Assembly (NCBI GenBank): GCA_003660975.1
Contig: QMVG01000001.1
Span: forward strand, 62,001-126,000
Direction of reading: 5' to 3'
DNA from: Microcaldota archaeon
Lineage (GTDB): Archaea; B1Sed10-29; B47-G15
Length of the DNA: 64,000 nt
Shown here: piece by piece, positions 37,566 to 47,256 of the stretch
Layout of the letters: the number at the start of each line of letters is the position of its first letter
How positions within the stretch are numbered: the first letter of the stretch is position 1
Translations under genes and position numbers: made by a program
Notes under the pieces: generated by a model
The model's input: only the letters and a program-made list of their open reading frames with translations
Told to the model about the DNA's origin: nothing
Database searches by the model: none

Positions 37566-38555
37566 ATGGGAAAACGTAGTGGACCTAGAAGGGGAAGCTT
37601 GGCTTTCTACCCACGAAAGCGGGCTTCAAGGATTTACCCTACTGTTAAGACAGTAAAAGCAGATGGTGAGACAAAGCTTCCTGTTTTTGCTGGATACAAA
37701 GCAGGTATGACGCATATCATTGCTCTGGACACCTATCAGAATTCTCCAACATATGGCCATAAAATAAGCATACCTGTAACTATTGTTGAAACTCCTCCTT
37801 TAAGAATATTCGGTATAAGGCTTTACAAAAGCAATGATTATGGTGCTCTTAATTGCATTGGAGAATTACTTAGTGAGAAATTAGAAAAGGACCTTGGGAG
37901 AAAGATAACGCTTCCGAAAAAATATGACATTAAAAAAAGAGAGGAAGAAATAACAAAGGAGTTGAACGATGCTAAAAGCATCAGAGTCATGGTGCATACA
38001 CAACCAAGAAAGATAGGGCTCAAGAAAAAACCAGAGCTTTTTGAGATCCCTTTGCTTGGGAATACAATAGATGAGATGTGGAAATTCGCTAGAGAAATGC
38101 TTGGAAAAGATGTGGATATTTCTTCTGTGTTCAATGAGGGTGATTTTGTTGATGTTGTAGCTGTCACAAAAGGCAAGGGAACACAAGGCCCTGTGAAGAG
38201 GTTTGGCATCAAAATACAACCAAGAAAGAACAAGGGACATAGGAGATTCCCTGGAGCTATAGGGGCGTGGACTCCTTCCAGAGTTCTCTGGACGGTTCCG
38301 ATGCAAGGTCAGATGGGCTTCCAAAGGAGAACTGAGCTGAATAAGAGAATACTGAAAATCGGAGATAAGCCTGAAGAGATAAATCCAAAAGGAGGCATCC
38401 CGCACTATGGTCTTATAAGAGCTTCGTATGTTTTATTGCAAGGCAGTATCCCAGGCCCCAAAAAACGCTTGGTTGTGTTCAGAAAAGCAATAAGGCAAAA
38501 TAAAGAAAAGCCTATGCCCTCAATACTTGAAATCTCTTTGGAACCTAAGCAGTGA
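37566..38555 (+). CDS. rpl3: Ribosomal protein L3
   Basis: A 329-residue large-subunit protein near the peptidyl transferase centre, of the long archaeal/eukaryotic type (RSGPRRGSLAFYPRKRA at the start; the loop GHRRFPGAIGAWTP; RRTELNKRILKIGD). It is the first gene of the operon and has a leader of about 90 nt. It overlaps the upstream in-frame extension of L4 by 4 nt only if L4 starts early. Confidence 0.96.
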   Translation: MGKRSGPRRGSLAFYPRKRASRIYPTVKTVKADGETKLPVFAGYKAGMTHIIALDTYQNSPTYGHKISIPVTIVETPPLRIFGIRLYKSNDYGALNCIGELLSEKLEKDLGRKITLPKKYDIKKREEEITKELNDAKSIRVMVHTQPRKIGLKKKPELFEIPLLGNTIDEMWKFAREMLGKDVDISSVFNEGDFVDVVAVTKGKGTQGPVKRFGIKIQPRKNKGHRRFPGAIGAWTPSRVLWTVPMQGQMGFQRRTELNKRILKIGDKPEEINPKGGIPHYGLIRASYVLLQGSIPGPKKRLVVFRKAIRQNKEKPMPSILEISLEPKQ

Positions 38556-38560
38556 TCTTT

Positions 38561-39367
38561 ATGAAAGCGAAAGTTTACTCATTGGACGGCCAGGTAAAAA
38601 AGGAGATAGAACTCCCTAAGGTATTTAATGAGAGTGTTAGGGATGATCTCATAAGAAGAGCTGTCCATGCTTTGCAGACTCACAGGCTCCAGCCCAAAGG
38701 CAGCTATCCCTTAGCAGGTCTGCAAACATCTGCAGAGTACATCGGCAGAAGGAGGGCGTTTAGGTCTGGGGCGACGAGAGGCATTTCGCGATTGCCTAGA
38801 GAAAAGTTAGGCGGAGGAGGTCTTGGAGAGGTTAAAAGAGTGCCCCATGCTAAGGGAGGAAGGAGGGCCCATCCACCTAAGGTAGAGCGCATCATCTATG
38901 AAAAAATAAACAAAAAAGAGCGAAAAAAGGCCTTGGCTTCTGCCGTTGCAGCAACTGGAAAGTTGGAACTTGTTAAGGAAAGGGGGCATAAGGTAGACGA
39001 AAAGAAGGGACTGCCACTGATTATAGAAAGCGGGATTGAAACTGTGAAGAAAAGTAAAGATGCGCTGAATGTTTTGCTTGCTTTGGGTTTGGCCAAAGAA
39101 CTTGAAAGAGCCTCAGAGAAAAAAATAAGAGCAGGAAAAGGCAAAACAAGAGGTAGAAAGTATAAGAGAAGGAAAGGGGTTTTGGTCGTCTTGAGCAATA
39201 AAGAAGCGCTGAAAGCCTTTAGGAATATCCAAGGTGTTGATGCTGAACTTGTTGAGAACTTGAATGTGGAATTGCTTGCCCCTGGCGGACAAGCTGGGAG
39301 ATTGACAGTTTTCAGTGAGAATGCTCTTAAAAAGTTAGATAAGGTCTGTGGTTTAAATGGTAGTTGA
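38561..39367 (+). CDS. rpl4: Ribosomal protein L4
   Basis: A 268-residue protein lining the exit tunnel. The tunnel loop RRRAFRSGATRGISRLPREKLGGG is recognisable near residue 65. The ATG at 38561 follows AGTGATCTTT, the pattern seen at other starts in this operon. Its end overlaps the L23 start by 11 nt. Confidence 0.95.
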   Translation: MKAKVYSLDGQVKKEIELPKVFNESVRDDLIRRAVHALQTHRLQPKGSYPLAGLQTSAEYIGRRRAFRSGATRGISRLPREKLGGGGLGEVKRVPHAKGGRRAHPPKVERIIYEKINKKERKKALASAVAATGKLELVKERGHKVDEKKGLPLIIESGIETVKKSKDALNVLLALGLAKELERASEKKIRAGKGKTRGRKYKRRKGVLVVLSNKEALKAFRNIQGVDAELVENLNVELLAPGGQAGRLTVFSENALKKLDKVCGLNGS

Positions 39368-39605
39368 GTATCCTTTGTTAACAGAAAAGGCAGTTGCTTT
39401 AATCGAAAAAGAGAATAAAATAGTGTTTATAGTAAATGACAAAGCGGCAAAGAGAGAAATCAAAGATGAAATTGAAAGACTGTATGATGTGAAGGTAGAG
39501 AGAGTTAATGTATTGAAAAGTATAAAAGGAAGGAAAAAAGCATATGTGAAACTTGCTGAGCCATACAAGGCTTCTGATTTAGCAACTAAATTAAAGATTA
39601 TATAA
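39357..39605 (+). CDS. rpl23: Ribosomal protein L23
   Basis: An 82-residue protein at the tunnel exit, which contacts signal recognition particle and translocon. YPLLTEKAVALIEKENKIVFIV at the start and KSIKGRKKAYVKL near the end are typical. It overlaps L4 by 11 nt in another frame. Confidence 0.94.
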   Translation: MVVEYPLLTEKAVALIEKENKIVFIVNDKAAKREIKDEIERLYDVKVERVNVLKSIKGRKKAYVKLAEPYKASDLATKLKII

Positions 39606-39614
39606 GTGGTGTGC

Positions 39615-40325
39615 ATGGGAAAGCCGTTAATATCGCAAAGAAGAGGCAAAGGAAGTATCTCGTTTAGGGCACCTTCTCACCGCTTCAAAGTAGATTTGAA
39701 ATACAGAGATTATGATGATAAAACGATGAGGGCAGAGATAGTTAATTTTATAGACGATCCTGGCAGAACGGCGATACTGGCACTTGCCCAGTATGAGGAC
39801 GGAGAAAGAAGGGCATTGCTTGCTCCAGAAGGGATGGTAATAGGGCAAATTATAGAGGACGGCCCATCTGCTAAAGCAGAAATAGGCAATGTAATGCCTT
39901 TGATGCAGATTCCTGAAGGCTTTCCTGTGTTCAATATAGAAAGAAGTCCTGGAGATGGCGGGGCACTTGTCAGAAGCTCTGGTGCCTGCGCATTCATAAT
40001 AAGCAAAGATAAGAAAACAGCAACGATAAAACTGCCTTCTGGCAAAACAACCAGAGTTAACCTTAAATGCAGGGCCACTATTGGTTGTGCCTCCGGAGGT
40101 GGGAGGTTAGAAAAACCACTGCTCAAAGCAGGAAAAGGCCATTTCAAAAACAAAGCAAGAGGCCATTGGTATCCAACAGTGAGGGGCGTTCATATGAACC
40201 CTGTTGACCACCCATTTGGCGGAAAGCAGCACCACGGAGCAAAAACCAAGAAAGGGAAGGGTGGCGCTCCAGGTCAGCATGTTGGTAGTTTTGGGGCCAA
40301 GAGAACTGGTCGTAAGAAGAGGTAA
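39615..40325 (+). CDS. rpl2: Ribosomal protein L2
   Basis: A 236-residue core protein of the large subunit. The conserved C-terminal RGVHMNPVDHPFGGKQHHG contains the histidine linked to peptidyl transfer. GTG at 39606 is in frame, but the ATG at 39615 behind AAGTGGTG gives the standard MGKPLISQRRGKG start. Confidence 0.96.
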   Translation: MGKPLISQRRGKGSISFRAPSHRFKVDLKYRDYDDKTMRAEIVNFIDDPGRTAILALAQYEDGERRALLAPEGMVIGQIIEDGPSAKAEIGNVMPLMQIPEGFPVFNIERSPGDGGALVRSSGACAFIISKDKKTATIKLPSGKTTRVNLKCRATIGCASGGGRLEKPLLKAGKGHFKNKARGHWYPTVRGVHMNPVDHPFGGKQHHGAKTKKGKGGAPGQHVGSFGAKRTGRKKR

Positions 40326-40329
40326 TTGA

Positions 40330-40722
40330 ATGGCAAAGCAATTTACATACAAAGGCAAAACAATAGAAGAACTGAAACAGATGTCCTTAGATGATTTTGT
40401 AAAGCTATTACCAAGTGATCAGAGAAGAAGTTTCAGGAGAGCCAACTTTACAGAAAAATACAAAAAATTAATGAAAAAGATAGAAAAGAATAAGGGCAAG
40501 GACAAGCCAGTAAGAACCCATTATAGAGACATCATAATCACTCCTGAGATGGTCGGGGCTAAACTGGGCATTCACAATGGAAAGGAATGGGTTGTTGTTC
40601 AGATAACAGAGAAAATGCTTGGCCATAGGTTGGGGGAATTTGCGATTACGCGAAAGAGAGTCATACACTCTGGTCCTGGTATAGGAGCTACGAGAGGCAC
40701 CAAATTTGTCTCTGTAAAGTAA
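40330..40722 (+). CDS. rps19: Ribosomal protein S19
   Basis: A 130-residue small-subunit head protein of the long archaeal type. The conserved region RTHYRDIIITPEMVG...HNGKEWVVVQITEKMLGHRLGEF is present. It starts 4 nt after L2. Confidence 0.95.
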   Translation: MAKQFTYKGKTIEELKQMSLDDFVKLLPSDQRRSFRRANFTEKYKKLMKKIEKNKGKDKPVRTHYRDIIITPEMVGAKLGIHNGKEWVVVQITEKMLGHRLGEFAITRKRVIHSGPGIGATRGTKFVSVK

Positions 40723-40731
40723 GGTGAAGAT

Positions 40732-41166
40732 ATGGCGTACTCATATCAAGGCGATTGGGAAAAAACAGGCAAGGCGATGCTTAGGGACGCCAATGTATCT
40801 TGGAAAGATTGCAATGAAGTGTGCTACGCCATTAGGAATAAAAATGTAGACAAAGCTTTGAAATACCTGGATCGCGTTTTAAAAAAGCAGGACTTTATTC
40901 CATATAGGAGGTATCACAAGAAAAAGCCCCATAGAAAAGGAGGAACTCCTGGTGGATGGCCTATTAAGGCAGTAAAGCTTGTAAAGTCTGTTTTGGAAAA
41001 TGCGAAAGCAAATGCAGAAAATAAGGGCTTGGATGCTAACAAGCTGAAAATAGTTCATTCAACAGCCTACAAAACCATAACTCTTGAAAGGACCAAGCCA
41101 AAAGGCAAGGCGATTGCCCACAATATAGACCTGGCAACAATAGAGATAGTAGTTAAAGAGGTTTGA
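40732..41166 (+). CDS. rpl22: Ribosomal protein L22
   Basis: A 144-residue tunnel protein: AMLRDANVSWKDCNEVCYAI near the start, the basic loop YHKKKPHRKGGTPGGWP and the closing IAHNIDLATIEIVVKEV. GGTGAAGAT precedes the ATG. Confidence 0.95.
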   Translation: MAYSYQGDWEKTGKAMLRDANVSWKDCNEVCYAIRNKNVDKALKYLDRVLKKQDFIPYRRYHKKKPHRKGGTPGGWPIKAVKLVKSVLENAKANAENKGLDANKLKIVHSTAYKTITLERTKPKGKAIAHNIDLATIEIVVKEV

Positions 41167-41168
41167 TT

Positions 41169-41849
41169 ATGATAGAGAAAAATTTCATCAGTGACAGTAT
41201 CAAAAGAGAAAAGGCGAAGGATTTTATAAGGAAAGAAATGGCAAAAGCAGGCATTGTTGATGTGCATATACAAAGGACCACCTTAAACACAAGAATAATA
41301 ATATCAGCCGAGAGACCAGGTATAATAATAGGAAGAAAAGGTAGGGGAATCCTTGAACTAACACAGACTATTGAAAGGGACCTAGGAATTCAAAACCCAC
41401 AAATAGAGCTTGTGGATATTGGAAACCCAGATCTAGAACCGAATGTAATAGCCATGTGGATAGCCAGGATGCTTGAGAGAGGGTATAAGGCAAAAAAAGT
41501 AATGCAGAGGGCACTTTACAGAATCAAAAAAGCGAATGCCATGGGAGCAGAAATAATAATAAGAGGCACTATGCACAAGGGAATAAAATCTAGGCAGGAA
41601 AGAGTGGTGTTCGGTTACCTTAAAAAAGCCGGTAATGATACTAAGCACGTAAAAGAAGCCAAAACCCAGGCAAAACTAAAACAAGGCGTACTTGGAATAA
41701 CTGTTAGAATCGTGCCTCCTGACGTTATATTTGCTGATAAAATTAATATCGCGGAAATAATAAGAAAGGGAGAAGAAAATAAAACGGAGGATAAAAATGG
41801 CAATAATCAGGAAGAAAGAACTGAGAAGCATGGGGAAAGCAGAGCTTAA
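41169..41849 (+). CDS. rps3: Ribosomal protein S3
   Basis: A 226-residue KH-domain protein at the mRNA entry site, with GRKGRGILELT at about 60 (KH GxxG loop) and RAYxI-type helical parts. The last 20 residues form a charged, disordered-looking tail that overlaps the L29 gene by 53 nt in another frame. ATG at 41169; an earlier in-frame ATG at 41163 overlaps L22. Confidence 0.95.
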   Translation: MIEKNFISDSIKREKAKDFIRKEMAKAGIVDVHIQRTTLNTRIIISAERPGIIIGRKGRGILELTQTIERDLGIQNPQIELVDIGNPDLEPNVIAMWIARMLERGYKAKKVMQRALYRIKKANAMGAEIIIRGTMHKGIKSRQERVVFGYLKKAGNDTKHVKEAKTQAKLKQGVLGITVRIVPPDVIFADKINIAEIIRKGEENKTEDKNGNNQEERTEKHGESRA

Positions 41850-42003
41850 GGAGAAACTTGAGCAATTAAGAGCAGAGCTCAGAAGAGAAAAAGGAGCAGT
41901 TGCTAGCGGGACAAAGGCAGAGAATCCGGGAAGGATAAAAGAAATAAAAAGAACAATCGCTAGAATATTAACAATCCTTCGTGAAAGAGGTGCTGAAGAG
42001 TAG
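41797..42003 (+). CDS. rpl29: Ribosomal protein L29
   Basis: A 68-residue helical protein at the tunnel exit (LRSMGKAELKEKLEQLRAEL and IKRTIARILTILRER). GGAGGATAAAA inside the S3 gene acts as its ribosome binding site. The 53-nt overlap with S3 is the longest same-strand protein overlap in the operon. Confidence 0.94.
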   Translation: MAIIRKKELRSMGKAELKEKLEQLRAELRREKGAVASGTKAENPGRIKEIKRTIARILTILRERGAEE

Positions 42004-42309
42004 ATGGGTGAAATTTGTCCTGTATGTGGCCTTCCAAAGGAACTTTGCGTTTGCAAAGAGATAACTAAAGAAAGCGCTAAAATAAAGATAAGCACTGAGA
42101 GAAAGAAGTTCAAAAAGTACATGACGATAATAGAGGGCTTTGATGATGGAGCAGATATCACTGCAATAGGCAGAGAGTTCAAGAAGAAACTTGCGTGTGG
42201 AGGCACAATAAAAAATAAGCGCATTGAACTACAAGGAGACCATAGGGAAAAAGTAAAACAAATGCTACTAGAAATGGGTTATGATGAAAAACAAATCGAA
42301 GTGTACTGA
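42004..42309 (+). CDS. Translation initiation factor aIF-1 (SUI1)
   Basis: A 101-residue SUI1/eIF1 homologue that monitors start-codon choice. The N-terminus carries the zinc-type CPVCGLPKELCVC seen in archaeal forms; the core YMTIIEGFDD...KKLACGGTIKNKRIELQGDH is typical. It begins directly after the L29 stop and overlaps rnp1 by 29 nt. Confidence 0.94.
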   Translation: MGEICPVCGLPKELCVCKEITKESAKIKISTERKKFKKYMTIIEGFDDGADITAIGREFKKKLACGGTIKNKRIELQGDHREKVKQMLLEMGYDEKQIEVY

Positions 42310-42592
42310 AGCAGAAATATTGATGGGAGAGCTCATAGGAAGACAAGTTCAAATAATAAAGAGTTGCCAACGTAACCTAATAGGTAAACAGGGAAAAATC
42401 GTTGATGAAACAATGAAGCTGTTAACAATAAGAGATGGCAGGAAAGAAATTAAAGTTCCAAAAAGCGTTTGTGTCTTTCGTTTTCAATGCTCTGAAGGGA
42501 GCATTGATATTGATGGAAGAAAACTAGCGTATAGGCCTGAGGAAAGGATAAAGAAGCACTGGAGGAAGTTTAATGGAAAAATGCACAGATAA
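42281..42592 (+). CDS. rnp1: RNase P protein component 1 (Rpp29/p29)
   Basis: A protein of about 100 residues with the p29 Sm-like barrel: [27 protein letters not shown] near the start and [11 protein letters not shown]. It supports tRNA 5' processing. Several starts are possible (ATG 42281, 42284 and 42323); the first overlaps aIF-1. Its end overlaps S17 by 20 nt. The position between aIF-1 and S17 is standard in euryarchaea. Confidence 0.9.
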   Translation: MMKNKSKCTEAEILMGELIGRQVQIIKSCQRNLIGKQGKIVDETMKLLTIRDGRKEIKVPKSVCVFRFQCSEGSIDIDGRKLAYRPEERIKKHWRKFNGKMHR

Positions 42593-42869
42593 GAACTGCC
42601 CCTTTCATGGGAAGCTAAAGGTAAGGGGCGCAAGCATAGAGGGGGTTGTGGTTAGCGATAAAGCTAAAAACACTGTTACTGTGGAAAGGGAATATCTGCA
42701 ATACATACCGAAATATGAGAGGTATGAAAGAAGAAAAACCAAGGTTCATGCTCACAAACCTGCTTGTATGAAGGTTAAGGTTGGAGATAGAGTCATAATA
42801 AGAGAGTGCAGGAAAATAAGCAAAACAAAGTCGTTTGTAGTAACTAAAGTCTTGGGTGAAAAGAAATGA
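42573..42869 (+). CDS. rps17: Ribosomal protein S17
   Basis: A 98-residue OB-fold protein of the small subunit. [32 protein letters not shown] and [34 protein letters not shown] are diagnostic. Confidence 0.95.
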   Translation: MEKCTDKNCPFHGKLKVRGASIEGVVVSDKAKNTVTVEREYLQYIPKYERYERRKTKVHAHKPACMKVKVGDRVIIRECRKISKTKSFVVTKVLGEKK

Positions 42870-43264
42870 GAGCAATACAAGCTCATATGACTGGCGGTTT
42901 AAGTATTGGTTCAAAAGTGAAGTGCGTGGACAATTCAGGAGTTAAAGAACTGAAAATCATTGCCAAAGAGGGATACAAAGGCAGAAGGAGGAGAAGGCCT
43001 GATATTGGTGTTGCTGACGTCTTTGTCGCATCAGTCATAAAAGGCAAGGTAAGGATGAGAAAGAAAAAGGTGCGGGCTGTCATCGTTAGGCAGAGAAAAG
43101 AGTATAGAAGGGCAAGTGGAGAGCGTGTTAAGTTTGAGGATAATGCTGCAGTTCTCATCAATGAAAAAAACGAACCAGTGGCAAGTGAAATAAAAGGAGC
43201 AATTGCTAGGGAAGTTGCTCAGCGCTTCCCAAGGATTGCTACGATTGCTAAAATTGTTGTGTGA
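42866..43264 (+). CDS. rpl14: Ribosomal protein L14
   Basis: A 132-residue large-subunit interface protein: [18 protein letters not shown], the [11 protein letters not shown] segment and [15 protein letters not shown]. It overlaps S17 by 4 nt. Confidence 0.95.
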   Translation: MRAIQAHMTGGLSIGSKVKCVDNSGVKELKIIAKEGYKGRRRRRPDIGVADVFVASVIKGKVRMRKKKVRAVIVRQRKEYRRASGERVKFEDNAAVLINEKNEPVASEIKGAIAREVAQRFPRIATIAKIVV

Positions 43265-43269
43265 TGTTT

Positions 43270-43623
43270 ATGGTGATTAGCAGAAAGCCAAGAAAAAAGA
43301 GGCAGGCAGTTGCCAATGCAAAAATGCATTTGAGAAGGAAATTAATAAAGTGCACGCTAAGCAAGGAATTGAGGGAAAAATATAACAGGAGGAACATAAC
43401 TCCAAGAAAAGGGGATGAAGTAAAGGTCATGAGAGGGAAATATAAAGGTAAGACAGGAAAGGTTATCAAGGTAAGTTATTCACTGGGCAAGGTTGGGATT
43501 GATTCAATAACGAGAAAAAGAAAAAACGGCAAGGAAGTTCCTATATTATTGCAGCCATCCAATCTGATGATAACTTCTCTTGATGAAAGTGACAAAAGAA
43601 GGAGAGTAATGTTGAAGAAGTGA
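43270..43623 (+). CDS. rpl24: Ribosomal protein L24
   Basis: A 117-residue protein with a KOW motif (KVMRGKYKGKTGKVIKV at about 60-76) and an N-terminal basic helix. ATGs at 43264 and 43270 are both in frame; GTGATGTTT before 43270 matches the common start pattern. Confidence 0.94.
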   Translation: MVISRKPRKKRQAVANAKMHLRRKLIKCTLSKELREKYNRRNITPRKGDEVKVMRGKYKGKTGKVIKVSYSLGKVGIDSITRKRKNGKEVPILLQPSNLMITSLDESDKRRRVMLKK

Positions 43624-43627
43624 TAGA

Positions 43628-44350
43628 ATGGCGAGAATGGGAGAGAAAAAACAGTTGAAAAAATTGGCAAGTCCGGTATCCTGGCCTATTCAAAGGAAAG
43701 ATAAAAAGTGGACTGTTAAGCCATCTGCTGGGGCATATCCAGCAAAAGAAGCGATCCCCATAAAAGTAGTTATACAGGACATATTAAAACTGGCTGACAG
43801 GAGTAAGGAAGCTGTCTCCATTCTTAAAAAAGGCATGGTTTTGGTTGACGGTAAGCCTGCAAAGGACAAAAAACTGCCTGTTGGGCTTATGAGTATAATT
43901 AGCATCCCAAAACTCGGAAAGCATTACAGAATATTTTACACCGAAAAAGGAAAGATAACACTCAATGAGATCAAAGAAAAAGAAGCTAGTAGCAAACTGT
44001 GCAAGATAAAGAACAAACACAAGATTAAAGGAGGAAAAATACAGCTAACTCTTCATGACGGTAGAAACATTATTGTTAAAAGCAACGATTACAAGACAGG
44101 CGATGTTCTGGAAATAGAGGTGCCTAGTCAAAAAATAAAGAAACATTATGCTCTCAAAAAGGGCAATCTGGCTTTAATCACAGGTGGAAAGCACTCTGGA
44201 GAGATAGGAAGAATAGAGGAGATTCAAAAAGGCACTATAAACAGAGAGCCTACAGTTGTGATAAAAACCAAGGAAGAGACACTAATTACTCCAAAGCGCT
44301 ATGTTTTTGTTATAGGAGAGGAAAAACCTGTAATAAGCTTGGGTAGATAG
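43628..44350 (+). CDS. rps4e: Ribosomal protein S4e
   Basis: A 240-residue archaeal/eukaryotic small-subunit protein with an S4-like domain (VLVDGKPAKDKKLPVG near residue 75) and a C-terminal KOW segment (ALITGGKHSGEIGRIEEI). It starts MARMGEKKQLKKLASP; GTGATAGA precedes it. Confidence 0.95.
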   Translation: MARMGEKKQLKKLASPVSWPIQRKDKKWTVKPSAGAYPAKEAIPIKVVIQDILKLADRSKEAVSILKKGMVLVDGKPAKDKKLPVGLMSIISIPKLGKHYRIFYTEKGKITLNEIKEKEASSKLCKIKNKHKIKGGKIQLTLHDGRNIIVKSNDYKTGDVLEIEVPSQKIKKHYALKKGNLALITGGKHSGEIGRIEEIQKGTINREPTVVIKTKEETLITPKRYVFVIGEEKPVISLGR

Positions 44351-44352
44351 AT

Positions 44353-44844
44353 ATGATAAGCATTGAGAAGGTCACTGTGAATATGGGTGTAGGAGCATCT
44401 GGAGAGAGGCTGGAACAGGCGAAAAAACTGCTAGAAAATATTACTGGTCAAAAGCCCTTGGAGACTGTAACGCAGAAGAGGATTCCAAAGTGGGGAGTAA
44501 GAAAGAATATGAAAATAGGTGTAAAGGTTACATTGAGGGGCAAGAAAGCTTCAGATTTTCTGAACAAGGCATTGGATGCTGTTGGAAGAAAGATAAGCAA
44601 AAGAAGCTTTGACAAGGAGGGAAACTTCGCCTTTGGAATTAAGGAATACATTGATCTGCCTGGAGTTAAATATAATCCAGACATAGGAATGTTCGGTTTT
44701 GATGTTTGTGTCACGCTTAAAAAATGGGGATACAGGTTAAAGGAAAGGAAAAGGGAGAGAAAGAAAGTACCTAGAAAGCACAGAATATCAAAAGAGGAGG
44801 CCATCAGTTTCGTTAAAGAAAAACTTGGCGTGGAGGTAGTTTGA
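44353..44844 (+). CDS. rpl5: Ribosomal protein L5
   Basis: A 163-residue 5S rRNA-binding protein: [22 protein letters not shown] at the start, [24 protein letters not shown] and [16 protein letters not shown]. It overlaps S14 by one base. Confidence 0.95.
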   Translation: MISIEKVTVNMGVGASGERLEQAKKLLENITGQKPLETVTQKRIPKWGVRKNMKIGVKVTLRGKKASDFLNKALDAVGRKISKRSFDKEGNFAFGIKEYIDLPGVKYNPDIGMFGFDVCVTLKKWGYRLKERKRERKKVPRKHRISKEEAISFVKEKLGVEVV

Positions 44845-45017
44845 TGGAAAAAAAGAAAATAGAGAAGAAGTACAAGTGGCCCAAAAGAGGGGAAGAAGAT
44901 AGAGTGTGTCAGTTCTGTGGTAGGAAGGATGGCTTGATAAGAAAGTATGGTCTTAATATGTGCAGACAGTGTTTCAGAGAAAAGGCAAGCAAGCTTGGAT
45001 TTAAAAAATACAATTAG
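44844..45017 (+). CDS. rps14: Ribosomal protein S14 (zinc type)
   Basis: A 57-residue S14/S29e-type protein with four zinc-binding cysteines in CQFC (22, 25) and CRQC (40, 43), ending [11 protein letters not shown]. The ATG overlaps the last base of L5. It is a complete and expected member of the operon between L5 and S8 despite its small size. Confidence 0.95.
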   Translation: MEKKKIEKKYKWPKRGEEDRVCQFCGRKDGLIRKYGLNMCRQCFREKASKLGFKKYN

Positions 45018-45025
45018 GTGTTCGT

Positions 45026-45409
45026 ATGGACAATTTAGCAAACGCTTTGATAAACATAAAAAATGCAGAAGCAATAGGAAAAAAAGAGTGTATAATAAAG
45101 CCAGCTTCAAAAATAATAAGGGAAATATTAAAGATAATGCAAGCTGAAAATTACATTGGAAACTTTGAATATATCGAAGATGGAAAAGCAGGCATTTACA
45201 AGGTGTCCTTAATAGGAAAGATAAATGACTGCAAAGCAATAAAGCCCAGGTATTCCGTATCTGTTGATGAAATAAGAAAATGGGAAAGAAGGTACCTGCC
45301 TGCACGTGGCTTAGGCATTCTAATTATAAGCACACCAAAGGGCATAATGACCCATAAGGAAGCTTTCCAGCTAAAAACGGGTGGTAAGTTATTGGCTTAT
45401 GTTTATTAG
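45026..45409 (+). CDS. rps8: Ribosomal protein S8
   Basis: A 127-residue rRNA-binding protein. [30 protein letters not shown] at the start and [20 protein letters not shown] at the end are typical of archaeal S8. GGTGTTCGT precedes the ATG. Confidence 0.95.
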   Translation: MDNLANALINIKNAEAIGKKECIIKPASKIIREILKIMQAENYIGNFEYIEDGKAGIYKVSLIGKINDCKAIKPRYSVSVDEIRKWERRYLPARGLGILIISTPKGIMTHKEAFQLKTGGKLLAYVY

Positions 45410-45418
45410 AGTGATATT

Positions 45419-45946
45419 ATGGTTTACGAAATTGAAATACCAGAAGGCACAGAAATTGAAGTAAAAGGGAATTTGGTAAGAGTAAAAGGGCCAAAAGGAG
45501 AGTTGGAGAAAGCCATGGATTTAAAGTTTATAAAAATAAAAAAAGAAGGGCAAAAATTACAGGTTGAAGAAACACAGAAAAGAGCAAAAGCAATGGCAGG
45601 CACTGTGGCTGCCCACATTAAAAATTTAATAAAGGGGGTAAATAGCGGCTTTGCATATAAGCTAAAGGTATGTTATTCTCACTTCCCAATAACTGTGACC
45701 GTTGAAGGAGATAAAGTTGTAATAAAGAACTTCCTAGGAGAGAGAGCTCCGAGGTTTGCTAAAATCCTTGATGGTGTGACTGTTGAGGTAAAAGGCCAAG
45801 AGATCACAGTTTCATCAATTGATATTGAAAAAGCAGGCCAAACAGCTGCCAATATTGAACAGGCAGCAAGGGTGAAGGGAAGAGACATAAGAGTCTTCCA
45901 AGATGGCATTTACATAACCGAAAAACCAAATAAGGTGAAAAAATGA
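45419..45946 (+). CDS. rpl6: Ribosomal protein L6
   Basis: A 175-residue protein with the duplicated L6 fold: [13 protein letters not shown] near 24-36, [30 protein letters not shown], and a second repeat with [22 protein letters not shown]. It overlaps L32e by 4 nt. Confidence 0.95.
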   Translation: MVYEIEIPEGTEIEVKGNLVRVKGPKGELEKAMDLKFIKIKKEGQKLQVEETQKRAKAMAGTVAAHIKNLIKGVNSGFAYKLKVCYSHFPITVTVEGDKVVIKNFLGERAPRFAKILDGVTVEVKGQEITVSSIDIEKAGQTAANIEQAARVKGRDIRVFQDGIYITEKPNKVKK

Positions 45947-46296
45947 AAAAGAAAAAGCCGACATTCAAAAGGCAGGGCGCCCACAGGAAGAAAAGAGTTG
46001 CTAAAAAAGGGTGGAGAAAACCAAGAGGCATTTATTCCCATCAGAGAGATTCATACAAATTTGCTGGAGCAAAGCCAAAGGTTGGCTACAAAAATGATAG
46101 AGACTCTCGTGCTATTCACCCTTCTGGGTTAAAGGAGATACTTGTCCATAATGTTAAAGAGCTAAAAGTTGCTGAACCGAATAAAAACATAATAAGAATA
46201 GCATCCACAGTTGGTAAGAAGAAAAGGAGAGAGATAGTGGAAGCTGCTGAAAAAATGAAACTCAGGGTGATAAATCCAGGCGTTGAGAAAAAGTGA
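45943..46296 (+). CDS. rpl32e: Ribosomal protein L32e
   Basis: A 117-residue archaeal/eukaryotic protein: [23 protein letters not shown] near the start and [28 protein letters not shown] in the middle. It sits between L6 and L19e as usual. Confidence 0.94.
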   Translation: MKKKKPTFKRQGAHRKKRVAKKGWRKPRGIYSHQRDSYKFAGAKPKVGYKNDRDSRAIHPSGLKEILVHNVKELKVAEPNKNIIRIASTVGKKKRREIVEAAEKMKLRVINPGVEKK

Positions 46297-46301
46297 TGTT
46301 T

Positions 46302-46739
46302 ATGGAGCTCAAAAAGGTTAAAGAACTGGCTGCCAAGGTCCTGAAAGTAGGAAAAGACAAGATAATAATAGTTGACAAAGAAAAAGCAGCTCAAGCGATG
46401 ACAAGGGAGGACATAAGGGCATTGGTAAAGCAAGGAGCGATAAAAAAGAGAAAAGCAAATGAAGAAAGTAGAGGAAGGGCAAGAAAATTGATGGAGCAAA
46501 AAAAGAAAGGCCTCAGAAAAGGCAAGGGTAGCAGGAAGGGAACAAAAAAAGCGAAGATAGGTGAAAAAACAGAGTGGTTGACCAAGGTAAGGGCATTGAG
46601 GAAGAAACTAAAAGAGATAAAACCGAAGCTAAAGGAAGGCAACTACAGAAGGTTATACAGGATGATTAAAGGAGGATACTTCCGAAGCAAAGCCCATCTC
46701 ATGCTATACGTGAAAGAGAAAGAATTAATAAAGAAGTGA
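46302..46739 (+). CDS. rpl19e: Ribosomal protein L19e
   Basis: A 145-residue protein: the helical start KKVKELAAKVLKVGKDKIIIV, the basic RGRARKLMEQKKKGLRKGKGSRKGTK and the C-terminal YRMIKGGYFRSKAHLMLYV. ATG at 46302, preceded by GTGATGTTT. Confidence 0.94.
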   Translation: MELKKVKELAAKVLKVGKDKIIIVDKEKAAQAMTREDIRALVKQGAIKKRKANEESRGRARKLMEQKKKGLRKGKGSRKGTKKAKIGEKTEWLTKVRALRKKLKEIKPKLKEGNYRRLYRMIKGGYFRSKAHLMLYVKEKELIKK

Positions 46740-46743
46740 TAAA

Positions 46744-47256
46744 ATGGCACACAAAACAATATACAAACTCAGAAGGAGAAGGCGCAGAGAGGGAAAGACC
46801 AATTACAGAAAGAGATTGGCATTGATAAAATCAAAAAAGCCGAGGTTGGTGGCAAGGGTACTAAGCAGGTCAGTAGTAGCGCAGATTGTAAGCTACAGAC
46901 CAGAGGGAGACGCAACCATTGTTAATACAACTTCGTTGGAATTAAAAAATTATGGGTGGAATGGACATAATGGAAATATAGCTGCAGCGTATCTGACTGG
47001 CTTTCTTTGCGGAAAGAAGGCATTGAAAAAAGGAATCAAAGAAGCCATTCTAGACATAGGGCTTCATACACCTGTGAAAGGCTCAAAAGTATTTGCTGTG
47101 TTAAAGGGCGCTGTTGATGCTGGCTTAAAGATCCCACATGATGAAAAAACACTACCTAGCGATGAAACTGTAAGAGGAAAGACCATAGAAAAATATAGAG
47201 GAAAAAGTTTGAATGTTGACAGTGTTATTAAGGAAATAGAAAACAAGGTGAAATAA
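46744..47256 (+). CDS. rpl18: Ribosomal protein L18
   Basis: A 170-residue 5S rRNA-binding protein: [26 protein letters not shown] and [27 protein letters not shown] are diagnostic. Its TAA shares a base with the S5 ATG. Confidence 0.95.
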   Translation: MAHKTIYKLRRRRRREGKTNYRKRLALIKSKKPRLVARVLSRSVVAQIVSYRPEGDATIVNTTSLELKNYGWNGHNGNIAAAYLTGFLCGKKALKKGIKEAILDIGLHTPVKGSKVFAVLKGAVDAGLKIPHDEKTLPSDETVRGKTIEKYRGKSLNVDSVIKEIENKVK

